NCBI GenBank assembly: GCA_031181325.1
Contig: JAPSKX010000004.1
Span: 1-62,867, forward strand
Origin: Paenibacillus sp.
GTDB taxonomy: Bacteria > Bacillota > Bacilli > Paenibacillales > YIM-B00363
Length of the DNA: 62,867 nt
Reading direction: 5' to 3'
Made by a program: the position numbers and the translations under genes. Below are positions 1 to 7,981 of this stretch, piece by piece. The notes beneath the pieces are model-generated. The model ran no database searches. It had not been told where the DNA came from and worked only from the letters and a program-made list of their open reading frames with translations. The stretch's first letter is position 1. Each line of letters opens with the position of its first letter.

Positions 1-2
1 GT

Positions 3-770
3 ACGCCGTTGTTCGGGCTCGACACGACGGAGAAGTTTCGGAAGGCGATCGCAGAGATTGCCCGGCTGCAGACGAAGCCGTCGTTCGTCGCGATCAGCGG
101 GGATTTGACGCATGACGGCGACACGGAGGATTACCGATTCCTTCGGACGCTCATCGACGAGACGGAGCGCACGCTCGGCGTTCCGGTCCATGCGGCGCTC
201 GGCAATCACGACCGTCGCCCGGCGTTCCGCGAAGGCTTCCTGAACGAAGCGCCTACGGAGGAATCCTACTATTATAGCTTCGAAGCGAACGGCCTTCGCG
301 TCGTCATGCTGAACACGCAAATCCCGGGCTCGAACATCGGGCGGATCGACGAAGCTCAGCTGGCATGGCTGAGCGATCTCCTCGAGCGGCCGGCGCCGCG
401 CGGCACGATCGTCGTTCACCATCATCCCGTCATTCACACGCCGACAACGCTAATGGATGACCACCTATTGGAAAATGCAGCGGATCTCGCCCGAGCCATC
501 GAAGGCACCGACGTGATCGGTCTCCTGTCCGGGCATATCCACTACCACAACGTCGGCGCGCTGAACGGCGTGTTATGCGCGGCGGCGGACGGCGTCGCCT
601 TCGGCCTGGACCCATCGACGGAACAGGCGATGCGATTCGTCGAGCGCTCCGGCTACAACTTGGTGACCGTGAAGGAACGCGGTATCTCCGTACAGCCGAA
701 GACGTTGCCGGGAGAGCAGCGTCAGCTCTACGAGTATGTGTTCAAAGCGGAAGCGCACGCAGCGAAATAA
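3..770 (+). CDS. Calcineurin-like metallophosphoesterase (5' truncated by window)
   Basis: Hydrolyses a phosphate ester at a di-metal site; the family includes cyclic-nucleotide and glycerophosphodiester phosphodiesterases. Visible metal-binding motifs in order are GDLTHDGD, GNHDRR, HHHP and SGHIHYH; the first family motif (DxH) lies before the window, and the frame is open to the left edge, so the gene is partial. It lies 23 bp before an SBP gene and is followed by two permeases, which suggests it acts on the imported compound, as phosphodiesterases do beside Ugp-type systems. The substrate is inference. No secretion signal can be judged because the N-terminus is missing. Confidence 0.88.
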   Translation, partial: TPLFGLDTTEKFRKAIAEIARLQTKPSFVAISGDLTHDGDTEDYRFLRTLIDETERTLGVPVHAALGNHDRRPAFREGFLNEAPTEESYYYSFEANGLRVVMLNTQIPGSNIGRIDEAQLAWLSDLLERPAPRGTIVVHHHPVIHTPTTLMDDHLLENAADLARAIEGTDVIGLLSGHIHYHNVGALNGVLCAAADGVAFGLDPSTEQAMRFVERSGYNLVTVKERGISVQPKTLPGEQRQLYEYVFKAEAHAAK

Positions 771-793
771 TCATTTTCCGGTGGAGGGAAACC

Positions 794-2131
794 ATGACGA
801 AGCTTACGAAGAAGACGACGCTCGGCGGGCTGTTGGCGCTGTCGATGCTCCTCTTGTCGGCGTGCGGCGGCAATGCGAGCGGCAGCGCGGCGGAACCCGC
901 GACAGGCAATGCGGGCGCTGCTGGCGCCGAAGAGAAGGTCAAGATTACGTTCTATTCCTACAATCTTGCGATCGCCAGCCAGAAGGACGGCACGCAGCTG
1001 TTGATCGACGAGTTCGAAGCGGCCCATCCGAACATCGACATCGATCCGATCGCGGTGCCTTCGACGGAGATTAACACGAAGGTGCAGGCGGAGATCGCGG
1101 CGGGAGCCAGCCCGGACGTGGCGCAGCTCGTATTCGACGGGCTCGACTATGCGGTCCACAACTACAACGCGAAGGCGCTCGAGGATGTCGTCCCGGCGGC
1201 GGAGCTGACGCAGACGTTCGAGGGCTTCTCGCCGAACGGGCTGGAGCTCGGCCGGTTGAACGGGAAGACGTACGGGATGCCGTTCACGTTCAGCACGCCG
1301 GTGCTGTTCTACAACGCGAAGCTGTTCGCGGACGCGGGGCTCGACCCTGCTTCGCCGCCGGCGACGTGGGCGGAGGTGAAGGAGGCGGCGCTGCGGATCG
1401 CCGAGAAGACGGACGCGGAAGGCGTCCATATCGGCGGCTCGTCCGGGAACGATTGGATCGTGCAGGCGCTCATCGGCAGCAACGGCGGCCGAGTGCTGTC
1501 CGAGGACCGGACGAAGATCATGTACGGCGAGCCCGAGGCGGTCGGCGCGATTCGGATGTGGCAGGAGCTCGTCTCGAGCGGCGCGCACGACAAGCTGAAC
1601 GACGGCGAAGTGATCCAGGCGTTCAGCGAAGGCAAGCTCGGCATGCTGCTGTACACGAGCGCGCTGCAGAGCGCCTTCATCGGCGCGGCGGAGGCCGGCG
1701 GCTGGGAGCTGAAGGCGGCCGCGATGCCGTCCTTCGACGGCAAGCCGACGACGCCGGTCAACTCCGGCAGCGCCCTGTTTATCCTGTCGGATGACGAAGC
1801 GAAGCAGAAGGCGGCGTGGGAATTCGTGAAGTTCGTGACCAGCGAACGCGGGTATACGATCATCACGTCAAAAATGGGTTACCTGCCGCTGCGCACCGCG
1901 ATCGTCGACGACCCGAAGTACCTCAAGGACTGGGTCGAAGCGAATCCGCTCGTGAAGCCGAACCTGGAGCAGCTGACGCGGCTCAGCCCTTGGGTATCGT
2001 ACCCGGGCCCGAACTGGCTGCAGATCGAGACGACGCTGCTGGAGGCGGTGCAGCGGTCGATCCAAAGCGCGGACGACGTCGGGACGATTATGCAAGAAGC
2101 GCAGAGCCGCGCGCAGTCGTTGATGCCATGA
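794..2131 (+). CDS. ABC importer solute-binding lipoprotein, family 1 (UgpB-like)
   Basis: Extracellular binding lipoprotein of a carbohydrate-type ABC importer. The 445-aa protein begins with a lysine-rich N-region, a hydrophobic stretch and the lipobox LLSAC with lipidated Cys24, then a low-complexity Gly/Ala/Glu linker. The body has the family-1 layout (ITFYSYN strand, FEAAHPNIDI, YGMPFTFSTPVLFYN). I chose ATG 794, preceded by GGAGG, over the longer in-frame extension because the lipoprotein signal starts here. The stop overlaps the next start (ATGATGA), so it is coupled to the permease. Resemblance to glycerol-3-phosphate binding proteins is moderate; a sugar ligand is equally possible. 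Confidence 0.9.
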   Translation: MTKLTKKTTLGGLLALSMLLLSACGGNASGSAAEPATGNAGAAGAEEKVKITFYSYNLAIASQKDGTQLLIDEFEAAHPNIDIDPIAVPSTEINTKVQAEIAAGASPDVAQLVFDGLDYAVHNYNAKALEDVVPAAELTQTFEGFSPNGLELGRLNGKTYGMPFTFSTPVLFYNAKLFADAGLDPASPPATWAEVKEAALRIAEKTDAEGVHIGGSSGNDWIVQALIGSNGGRVLSEDRTKIMYGEPEAVGAIRMWQELVSSGAHDKLNDGEVIQAFSEGKLGMLLYTSALQSAFIGAAEAGGWELKAAAMPSFDGKPTTPVNSGSALFILSDDEAKQKAAWEFVKFVTSERGYTIITSKMGYLPLRTAIVDDPKYLKDWVEANPLVKPNLEQLTRLSPWVSYPGPNWLQIETTLLEAVQRSIQSADDVGTIMQEAQSRAQSLMP

Positions 2132-3093
2132 TGAACGGAAGCGCGTTACTCACGAAGCTGTCCGCGCGCGGCAGGAGCAACCGCCTCCCGCGCGCGGGCA
2201 AGCGATTCGCGATCCGGAAGGTTCTGCCGTACTTGTACTTGCTGCCGGCGCTGCTGTCGATCGGCTACTGGATTTACCGCCCGCTCGTCGGCACGTTCCA
2301 ACTGAGCTTCTACGAATGGAATATGCTGCCGACGTCGCCGAAGACGTTCGTCGGCTGGAGCAACTTCGAGAAGCTGTTCGCGCTGCCCGAGATGGGGCGG
2401 GCGTTGGCGAACACCGTCATCTACACGGTCGGGATGCTCCCGTTTTCGCTGCTGCTCCCGCTCGTCATCGCGATTCTGACGGACCGGATCGGCGGAAGAG
2501 CGAGGAACGTGTATCGCGCGCTCATTTTCGTCCCGATGATTATGGCCCCTGTCGCCGTGTCCTCGGTATGGAATTGGCTGCTCAACCCGAGAGGCGGCAT
2601 CGTGAACCAGACGCTGCAATCGGTGTTCGGGCTCGCGGAGCCGATCCGATTTTTCTCGGACGCGAACTGGGCGATCTGGTCGATCACGTTCATTACCGGC
2701 TGGAAGCTGATCGGGTTCAGCACGCTGATCTTCTCGGCGGCGCTCACGGGCATCAACAAGGAGTACGTCGAAGCGGCGCGGATGGATCGGGCGAACCCGT
2801 GGCAGATTTTCCGGTACGTGCTGCTGCCGCTGCTGTCGCCGACGATTTTGTTCATGACGATGCTTAGCGTCCTGTTCGCCTCGGAGTGGAGCTTCTCTTA
2901 CGTGAACGTGCTGACGCAGGGCGGACCGCTCAGCTCGACGACGAACTTGTACTACGTACTGTGGACGTACGGGTTCAAGACGTTCGCGGTCGGGTGGAGC
3001 TCCGCGGCGGCCGTGCTGGTCTTCGTCGGCTCGGGCCTCGTCGCGCTCGGCCTGATGAAGCTGTCGAGCAAGCTGTCGTTCTACGACAACTAG
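2128..3093 (+). CDS. Carbohydrate ABC transporter permease (MalF/UgpA type)
   Basis: Integral membrane subunit, 321 aa with about six hydrophobic segments, that forms the channel with the next gene product. The cytoplasmic EAA loop that docks the ATPase is at EAARMDRANPWQIFRYVLLP; the usual Gly in the D-G-A triplet is Arg here. Start at ATG 2128 (or the adjacent ATG 2131) overlaps the stop of the SBP gene. It is followed after 15 bp by a second permease. No ATPase gene is present, as is usual in Bacillales, where a shared MsmX/UgpC-type ATPase serves many importers. Confidence 0.92.
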   Translation: MMNGSALLTKLSARGRSNRLPRAGKRFAIRKVLPYLYLLPALLSIGYWIYRPLVGTFQLSFYEWNMLPTSPKTFVGWSNFEKLFALPEMGRALANTVIYTVGMLPFSLLLPLVIAILTDRIGGRARNVYRALIFVPMIMAPVAVSSVWNWLLNPRGGIVNQTLQSVFGLAEPIRFFSDANWAIWSITFITGWKLIGFSTLIFSAALTGINKEYVEAARMDRANPWQIFRYVLLPLLSPTILFMTMLSVLFASEWSFSYVNVLTQGGPLSSTTNLYYVLWTYGFKTFAVGWSSAAAVLVFVGSGLVALGLMKLSSKLSFYDN

Positions 3094-3108
3094 GAAGGGA
3101 GGCGCCCC

Positions 3109-3939
3109 ATGCGTAACGATTCCATACGAGATTCGAAGACGGCGACGGCCGGCAAGCACGCGCTGCTCCTCGGACTCAGCTTCCTCGCGCTCTTCCCGTT
3201 CTACTGGGCGCTGAATACGTCGTTCAAGTCGCCGGGGGAAATCTACTCCCCGTCGCTCTGGCCTGCGAGCTGGACGTTCGACAACTACGTACAGGCGTGG
3301 CAGGCGATCCCGATGGGACGCATGCTCTCGAACTCGCTGCTCGTCGCGATCGGACAGACCGGGACGCAGCTGCTCACAAGCGTGCTCGCCGCCTACGCGT
3401 TCACGCGGTGGGAATTCCGCGGCCGGCATGCGCTCTATGCGCTCATCTCGCTGACGTGGCTCGTCCCGTTCCAGGTCATCATGATACCGAACTACGTCGT
3501 CATCAGCGACTGGGGGCTGCGCAACTCGCTGCTCGGGCTCATCATTCCGAATGTGGCGTCGGCGTTCGCGGTGTTGCAGCTGTACCAGACGTTCCGCTCG
3601 TTCCCGAAGGCGCTCATCGAGGCGGCGCAGCTGGACGGCGCGTCGAGCTGGGGCATTCTCTGGCGCGTGATCTTCCCGAACCTGCGCGCGGCGATCGCCT
3701 CGATCGGCGTCCTGCTGTTCATCTCGTCGTGGAACGACTACTTCTGGCCGCTGCTCGTCACGAACAAGCCGGAATACTCGACGCTCCAGATCGGGCTGCA
3801 GTCGTTCATGTCCACGGAGGCGAACCAATGGGGGCCGCTCATGGCCGCGACGACGATCGCCAGCCTACCGATTCTGCTGATCTACCTGCTATTGCAACGA
3901 CAAATTATCGACTCCTTCGTCAAAGGCGGGTTACGTTAA
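3109..3939 (+). CDS. Carbohydrate ABC transporter permease (MalG/UgpE type)
   Basis: Second channel subunit of the importer, 276 aa. It has the typical short N-terminal tail, first membrane segment (LGLSFLALFPFYWAL), periplasm-facing loop with FDNYVQAW, and the EAA motif EAAQLDGASSWGILWRV that contacts the ATPase. The ribosome site GGAGG lies 8 bp before ATG 3109. The stop codon is immediately followed by the ATG of the GntR regulator, so all genes from the phosphoesterase to the phosphatase look like one transcript. Confidence 0.93.
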   Translation: MRNDSIRDSKTATAGKHALLLGLSFLALFPFYWALNTSFKSPGEIYSPSLWPASWTFDNYVQAWQAIPMGRMLSNSLLVAIGQTGTQLLTSVLAAYAFTRWEFRGRHALYALISLTWLVPFQVIMIPNYVVISDWGLRNSLLGLIIPNVASAFAVLQLYQTFRSFPKALIEAAQLDGASSWGILWRVIFPNLRAAIASIGVLLFISSWNDYFWPLLVTNKPEYSTLQIGLQSFMSTEANQWGPLMAATTIASLPILLIYLLLQRQIIDSFVKGGLR

Positions 3940-4614
3940 ATGGAACTATCGGCCAGAGGGGCGGCGTCGAAGCCGTCCCTCGAGAAACAAGCGTATCAAG
4001 CGATTCGTGCTCAGATCGTGGCGGCGGAGCTGCTACCGGGCATGTTGTTATCGGAAAATGAACTCGCCGCCGCTCTCGGCATGAGCCGCACGCCGATCCG
4101 GGCGGCGATCTCGCTGCTCGAGACGGAAGGCTTCCTGGAATCCGTCCGGGGCCGCGGCGTGTTCGTGAAGGAAATTTCGTTCCGCGAGTTCCGCGAGATG
4201 TTCGAGATGCTCGTCTCCATGCAGCTTTTCGTGCTGGACGTCGCGGCTTCGCGCGGCCTTGCGTTCGACCTGCCGGCGCTGCGGGCGCAGCTCGAGAAGC
4301 AGGCGGCGGCCGCCGAGTCGGGGGATAACGCGGCCTACTACGAGAGCTCGCTCGCCTTCGTCGGCACGCTCGTCGCGAGCTGCGGCAACGCCAGCATGCT
4401 GCAGCTGCTCGAGACGATCCGAGGCAAGTATGTGTTCAAGATGCTTTCGTTCCGGAAGATGAACGCCCGCTCAATCCCGAAGCCGACGCACGCTAGAGGC
4501 GCCAACGCGCGGATCTACGCCGCGCTGGAGAAGGGTGACCTGGCCGAAGCGAGGCAGGCGGTGCTCGACTTGAACCAATTCGTGTACGACCAATTCAGCG
4601 TGTTCGACATCTAA
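3940..4614 (+). CDS. GntR-family transcriptional regulator (FadR/FCD subfamily)
   Basis: DNA-binding repressor or activator that probably controls the preceding importer operon. Residues 13-78 form the winged helix-turn-helix (YQAIRAQIVAAELLPGMLLS, ELAAALGMSRTPIRAAI, GFLESVRGRGVFV). The remaining part is mostly helical with acidic and His residues, in keeping with an FCD ligand-binding domain. Total length of 224 aa is normal. Its ATG directly abuts the permease stop codon, which places it in the same transcript and suggests feedback control; the ligand is unknown. Confidence 0.9.
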   Translation: MELSARGAASKPSLEKQAYQAIRAQIVAAELLPGMLLSENELAAALGMSRTPIRAAISLLETEGFLESVRGRGVFVKEISFREFREMFEMLVSMQLFVLDVAASRGLAFDLPALRAQLEKQAAAAESGDNAAYYESSLAFVGTLVASCGNASMLQLLETIRGKYVFKMLSFRKMNARSIPKPTHARGANARIYAALEKGDLAEARQAVLDLNQFVYDQFSVFDI

Positions 4615-4636
4615 TTGGAGAGAGGCGGAGAGAAGC

Positions 4637-5383
4637 ATGACCATACGTACGGAGATGGAGCGCATCGTTCCGGTGGAGGGCGCTTACAATATACGCGATT
4701 TAGGCGGATATGCGACGAGGGAAGGGCGTATGACGCGCTGGGGCGCGATGTTCCGCGCCGACGGGCTGCATCGGTTGTCCGAGGAGGACAAGCGGTTGCT
4801 CGAGGAGCGGGGCGTTCGCACCGTGGTCGACCTCCGGCACGCGCGGGAGCTGGAGAGCAAGCGGAACGCCTTCGTCGATTCGGAGACGGTCGAGTACGTC
4901 CACATCAGCTTGCTCAATCCGGCGACGCCCGGCGTGCGGGAGGTGCACGATCTCGGCGATCTGTATATCAACTTGCTGGAAGGCGCGCAAGGCGAATTGC
5001 GTCTCGTGTTCGAGACGCTCGCCGCTGCGGAGGGCAGCGCGGCGTTGTTCCACTGCGCCGCCGGCAAGGATCGCACGGGCGTCGTCGCCGGCCTGCTGCT
5101 CGACCTCGCAGGCGTGCCGCATGACGCAATCGCGGACGATTACGCGCTGACGGCGCGATGCATCGCGCCGATGCTCGAGGAGCTGCGCGAAGGCCGTCCG
5201 GAAGGGATGACGCGCGAGGCGTACGAGCGGTATTTGGAGAGCGAACCGGAGTATATGCTGCGTATGCTGCAGCATCTTGAAGCGACTTACGGCGGCGCCG
5301 AGGCATACTTGCGCGCGATCGGCGTGAACGAAGCGGACATCGCGCGGCTGCGCGAGAAGTTGGTCGGGCAATCATCTGTTTAG
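4637..5383 (+). CDS. Tyrosine-protein phosphatase, Y_phosphatase3 type
   Basis: Dual-specificity or tyrosine-type phosphatase, 248 aa, of the family that includes secreted lipid/protein phosphatases. The N-terminal family signature NIRDLGGY is at 18-25, and the P-loop HCAAGKDRTG has catalytic Cys140 and Arg146. There is no signal peptide, so it should be cytosolic. As the last gene of the importer operon it may dephosphorylate an imported metabolite rather than a protein; that is inference. The start has GGAGAGAAGC upstream. A strong hairpin follows at 5404-5440. Confidence 0.9.
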   Translation: MTIRTEMERIVPVEGAYNIRDLGGYATREGRMTRWGAMFRADGLHRLSEEDKRLLEERGVRTVVDLRHARELESKRNAFVDSETVEYVHISLLNPATPGVREVHDLGDLYINLLEGAQGELRLVFETLAAAEGSAALFHCAAGKDRTGVVAGLLLDLAGVPHDAIADDYALTARCIAPMLEELREGRPEGMTREAYERYLESEPEYMLRMLQHLEATYGGAEAYLRAIGVNEADIARLREKLVGQSSV

Positions 5384-5403
5384 CCGTATGGTTTGCTAAA
5401 AAC

Positions 5404-5440
5404 AATAAACATCCCATATAGAAACTGTGGGATGTTTATT
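5404..5440 (+). terminator. Stem-loop terminator of the importer/phosphatase operon
   Basis: Arms AATAAACATCCCA and TGGGATGTTTATT pair over 13 bp around a short AT-rich loop. The lower A/T part of the stem supplies the U-rich tail in both directions, so it could serve as a bidirectional terminator. It begins 20 bp after the phosphatase stop codon. Confidence 0.75.
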
Positions 5441-5545
5441 GGCGCTTCTCACTATCAAAGAAGGAGATAGCAATGCTCCCCCCTGAGAAGCGGGTTTACT
5501 AGACCATCGTATTCCCATTCATCCTCATTCATGACACAATGAAAA

Positions 5546-5722
5546 GGAAATACTAGACAATACTCGTGGTTCAGTAACAAAGGAAACGGCTTTAGAATTG
5601 ACCAGACCTTGATTTCTCCCACTTTAAAGCCATATTTAGTGGAATCGTATTATTCGCACGAAGAGCGGATGCTTCGTATTTCCGATCATTCTGTTATGGT
5701 GTCGGAACTTGATTTTGGCTAA
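5546..5722 (+). pseudogene. Remnant C-terminus of an endonuclease/exonuclease/phosphatase family gene
   Basis: One frame reads a stop-free, recognisable tail: YSWFSNKGNGFRID, then LISPTLKPYLVESYYSHEER, then ISDHSVMVSELDFG and a TAA. GFRID and SDHS are the hallmark active-site blocks of exodeoxyribonuclease III/EEP nucleases (the catalytic Asp-His pair is in SDH). Upstream, all frames are closed by stops within a few codons, and no N-terminal metal-binding region is present, so most of the gene is gone. The stretch is visibly more AT-rich than its neighbours. The rest of 5441-5735 shows no other gene. Confidence 0.7.
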
Positions 5723-5735
5723 TTGTCCTGCGAAC

Positions 5736-6545
5736 CTAATGCGCCTCGCCGTACCTGCGCAAAGCTAATGTTGCGCTTTCCAGCATCCGCCGGCGTAAAT
5801 GGTCGCCTTCGACAATCTTCACGCGCTGCCCTAAGAAACGAACTTTAAGCAGTAAATATTCCAACTCGTCGCTCTGTACGCTTACCCGGATTCGGTATAC
5901 GTCATTCCCCTCGTCATACTCGACTTCCTTCTCGAAGCAAGAGAACGCGTACAGGATCCGAGATAACTCCCGGTTGTAGAGCTTGACCACTTCGATCGTC
6001 GCCGATCGCTTCCGTTGCGTCAGCAACGCCGCGATTTCCTGTCGGACGCGTTCGATTCGGTCCGCCGCGATCGGCGAGGGGAAGGGGACGACGTCTTGGA
6101 TGTACTTCAACTTCGTGGACAACAATGCCTTGTTTCGAAGGTGATACCACAGCAAGTACCACTCCCGCTTGACCATGGAATACTCCAACTTATATAAGTA
6201 AGCCGGTTGGCGCTCCTTCCGCGATCCGTCCTTCAGGAGCATCGTAAGTTGAACGGCTCCGGAGCCCGCAACGTACGAGCGCAATGTACGGATCAATGGG
6301 TGAAATAGAGACTGTTCGACATGGCGAACCTTCTCCGCGAATCCGCTATTGAAGTCTACGGCAGCTTCTTCCTCCAGAGCGTCCATCAACTTCCGGTAGG
6401 CGGCGTCCGAGAAGAGGGCTTCCGCGCCGGGGCGCTGCAGCATCGTCTTCAACCACGCCCGCTCCTGCGCGGTCGTGGACGAGACGCCCGATTCGCCGAG
6501 TCGGGACATGATTTGATAGTTAAAGATCTTCTCGAACAGATTCAT
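5736..6545 (-). CDS. WYL-domain protein without an obvious HTH
   Basis: Putative ligand-sensing partner of the adjacent WYL regulator. The 269-aa protein carries a WYL-type Sm-like fold (YKLEYSMVKREWYLLWYHLR, then TKLKYIQDVVPF) and a C-terminal WCX-like extension. I do not see a convincing N-terminal helix-turn-helix; the first 90 residues look helical but lack the motif. Its start overlaps the end of the upstream WYL gene by 26 bp, so the two are co-translated and may form a complex. Both diverge from rtcB, and WYL proteins are known regulators of nucleic-acid-repair and defence loci. Confidence 0.82.
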   Translation of the reverse strand: MNLFEKIFNYQIMSRLGESGVSSTTAQERAWLKTMLQRPGAEALFSDAAYRKLMDALEEEAAVDFNSGFAEKVRHVEQSLFHPLIRTLRSYVAGSGAVQLTMLLKDGSRKERQPAYLYKLEYSMVKREWYLLWYHLRNKALLSTKLKYIQDVVPFPSPIAADRIERVRQEIAALLTQRKRSATIEVVKLYNRELSRILYAFSCFEKEVEYDEGNDVYRIRVSVQSDELEYLLLKVRFLGQRVKIVEGDHLRRRMLESATLALRRYGEAH

Positions 6546-7845
6546 AGTACGCGAATATCCCCTTCCATTCGGCGATCATTTCGTCCCGAAGCTCCTTCGG
6601 GGCCAGCACTTCGCAGCTGGATCCGAAGCTTCGGATCCAGGGCCGAATCTCGGTCGTCCCGTTCACGATGATTTCGTAGACGAAAGAACGCTCGTCCTCC
6701 TCCACGATCGTTCCCCACTGCCCCTGCTGTACCACGCGGTCTTTCACGAAATTCGGAATGCCTTCCCCCGGGTGGAAGAAGCGAGCCCGCACCGTCACGG
6801 GAGCTCCCGTGTCGATGAGCCAGCTATGCTGGAGCGAACGATCCAATTCGGCCGCCCGCTCGAAGTAGAATTCCTCGGGGACTTCCGCATCCATCTCGAT
6901 CCGCGTCATGCCTTCCACGCGAAACTTTCGATAGCCGAATCTCCCGTCGTACCCCAGCAAGTACCAACGACCGTATTGATGGTCGTACACCGCCTTTAAC
7001 GGAAGCGTAACGGCCGGCTTTCCTTCCATCTCGCGTTCGAATAACGGATTCGTATTCTTCGAAGCGTACGCCTTGCGAGTTTTCGGAGAGAAATATAGGA
7101 AACGAATCTTTCGGCGCTCCCGAATGGCTTGCAGGAACGTGAACAGATGCGCTTCGTCCAAGATCCGGGAGTAGTAGTGGTATTTATATAGGAAATGTTC
7201 CGCGATCTCCGCGGCACCGACTCTCCGCTGCAGCTGCTTCTTCACGCCGTCCCGTAGCAAATACCCGATCACGGAGGGCACCTGCGTATTCGCGACGATG
7301 TCCACGAAGTCGTAAAGCTCCGTCAATTCCTCGGTCGTAAGGTCCCGGAACAAATCGTCATGCAGTCGATAACGGTACGGTCTTGGGCCTGTCTCTCGCC
7401 GGATGACGCCGACGCCTTCCAAATACTTCAGATCCGAACGAATCGTCTTCTCGTCCGGCAGCGCCGCGTCGGCCTCGATGCGCGCGCTGCACAGCTCGAG
7501 CAGTTCGAGCGCCGTATGAGATCGTTCGCTCAACGCCTCGAGCAAGAGGGGGAGTCGAGCGCTCTCCGTCTCCTTCATCGACTTCGCGCGATACAGGAAT
7601 AACAGCATCGGGTCCGTCGTGTCGTAGTAGCTGAACCGAAGCGCGTCCGAAAACTGCCGCCGCTCGGCTTCGGGAACGCGCTCGAAGCCGGCTTCGACGA
7701 TCTCCTTCAATCGTCGCAGCGTCTTGTCGAACGTGTGGACGGAGATCCCGAGGCGATCCGCGAACTGCTGCCGGCTGTAAGCGCCGCTCGTGAGCGCCAG
7801 CATCCGCAGAAACTGGATTTCTTTATCGAAGCTTTCTTTGGCCAT
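6520..7845 (-). CDS. HTH-WYL transcriptional regulator of the RNA-repair island
   Basis: DNA-binding regulator, 441 aa. An N-terminal helix-turn-helix is visible at about residues 20-45 (SRQQFADRLGISVHTFDKTL), a central winged region follows, and the WYL domain lies in the C-terminal half (IRFLYFSPKTRKAY, then VYDHQYGRWYLLGYD). I use ATG 7845 because a good CCGGAGG sits 8 bp upstream, rather than the longer frame beginning at 7878. It is transcribed away from rtcB across a 136-bp region holding a 9-bp inverted repeat. The family is often activated by nucleic-acid ligands; here control of rtcB is inferred from position. Confidence 0.88.
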   Translation of the reverse strand: MAKESFDKEIQFLRMLALTSGAYSRQQFADRLGISVHTFDKTLRRLKEIVEAGFERVPEAERRQFSDALRFSYYDTTDPMLLFLYRAKSMKETESARLPLLLEALSERSHTALELLELCSARIEADAALPDEKTIRSDLKYLEGVGVIRRETGPRPYRYRLHDDLFRDLTTEELTELYDFVDIVANTQVPSVIGYLLRDGVKKQLQRRVGAAEIAEHFLYKYHYYSRILDEAHLFTFLQAIRERRKIRFLYFSPKTRKAYASKNTNPLFEREMEGKPAVTLPLKAVYDHQYGRWYLLGYDGRFGYRKFRVEGMTRIEMDAEVPEEFYFERAAELDRSLQHSWLIDTGAPVTVRARFFHPGEGIPNFVKDRVVQQGQWGTIVEEDERSFVYEIIVNGTTEIRPWIRSFGSSCEVLAPKELRDEMIAEWKGIFAYYESVREDL

Positions 7846-7876
7846 GTTCCGAACCTCCGGCATGTCTCGTTCCATC

Positions 7877-7882
7877 ATTGTA
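7877..7882 (-). promoter_or_regulatory. -10 element for the WYL operon
   Basis: Reading the minus strand, TACAAT lies about 30 bp before ATG 7845. The hexamer 17 bp upstream (TATTAC) is a poor -35, and the left arm of the 9-bp inverted repeat fills the spacer. This arrangement would suit a regulator that binds over its own promoter. Confidence 0.4.
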
Positions 7883-7890
7883 GCAGAGGA

Positions 7891-7965
7891 TTTCCGTTCG
7901 TAATACTTCCGCCATGTTCGTTCGTCGCCGAATCAGCGAAGATAAGACTATCGAAAGAACGGAAA
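7891..7965. promoter_or_regulatory. Inverted repeat in the wyl-rtcB divergent region (operator candidate)
   Basis: TTTCCGTTC at 7891-7899 and its exact complement GAACGGAAA at 7957-7965 are separated by 57 bp. One arm lies in the spacer of the WYL promoter, the other directly before the rtcB ribosome site (GGAGG at 7967-7971). Two distant half sites would permit looping by a WYL dimer or heteromer. The role is inferred from position only. Confidence 0.45.
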
Positions 7966-7981
7966 CGGAGGCAAGAACAGA

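Noticed and set aside
575-793. Longer N-terminus for the first SBP
   Set aside because: It would overlap the phosphoesterase gene by almost 200 bp and hide the lipoprotein signal, which starts cleanly at ATG 794 behind GGAGG.
2146-3828. Antisense open frame of 560 codons across the two permease genes
   Set aside because: Low-complexity Arg/Glu/Asp composition from reading GC-rich membrane-protein codons backwards; sense genes are unmistakable.
5461-5502. Nine-codon frame after AAGGAGATA as possible IS66-type remnant
   Set aside because: Too short; the similarity to a transposon accessory-protein start could be chance and no inverted repeats are seen around it.
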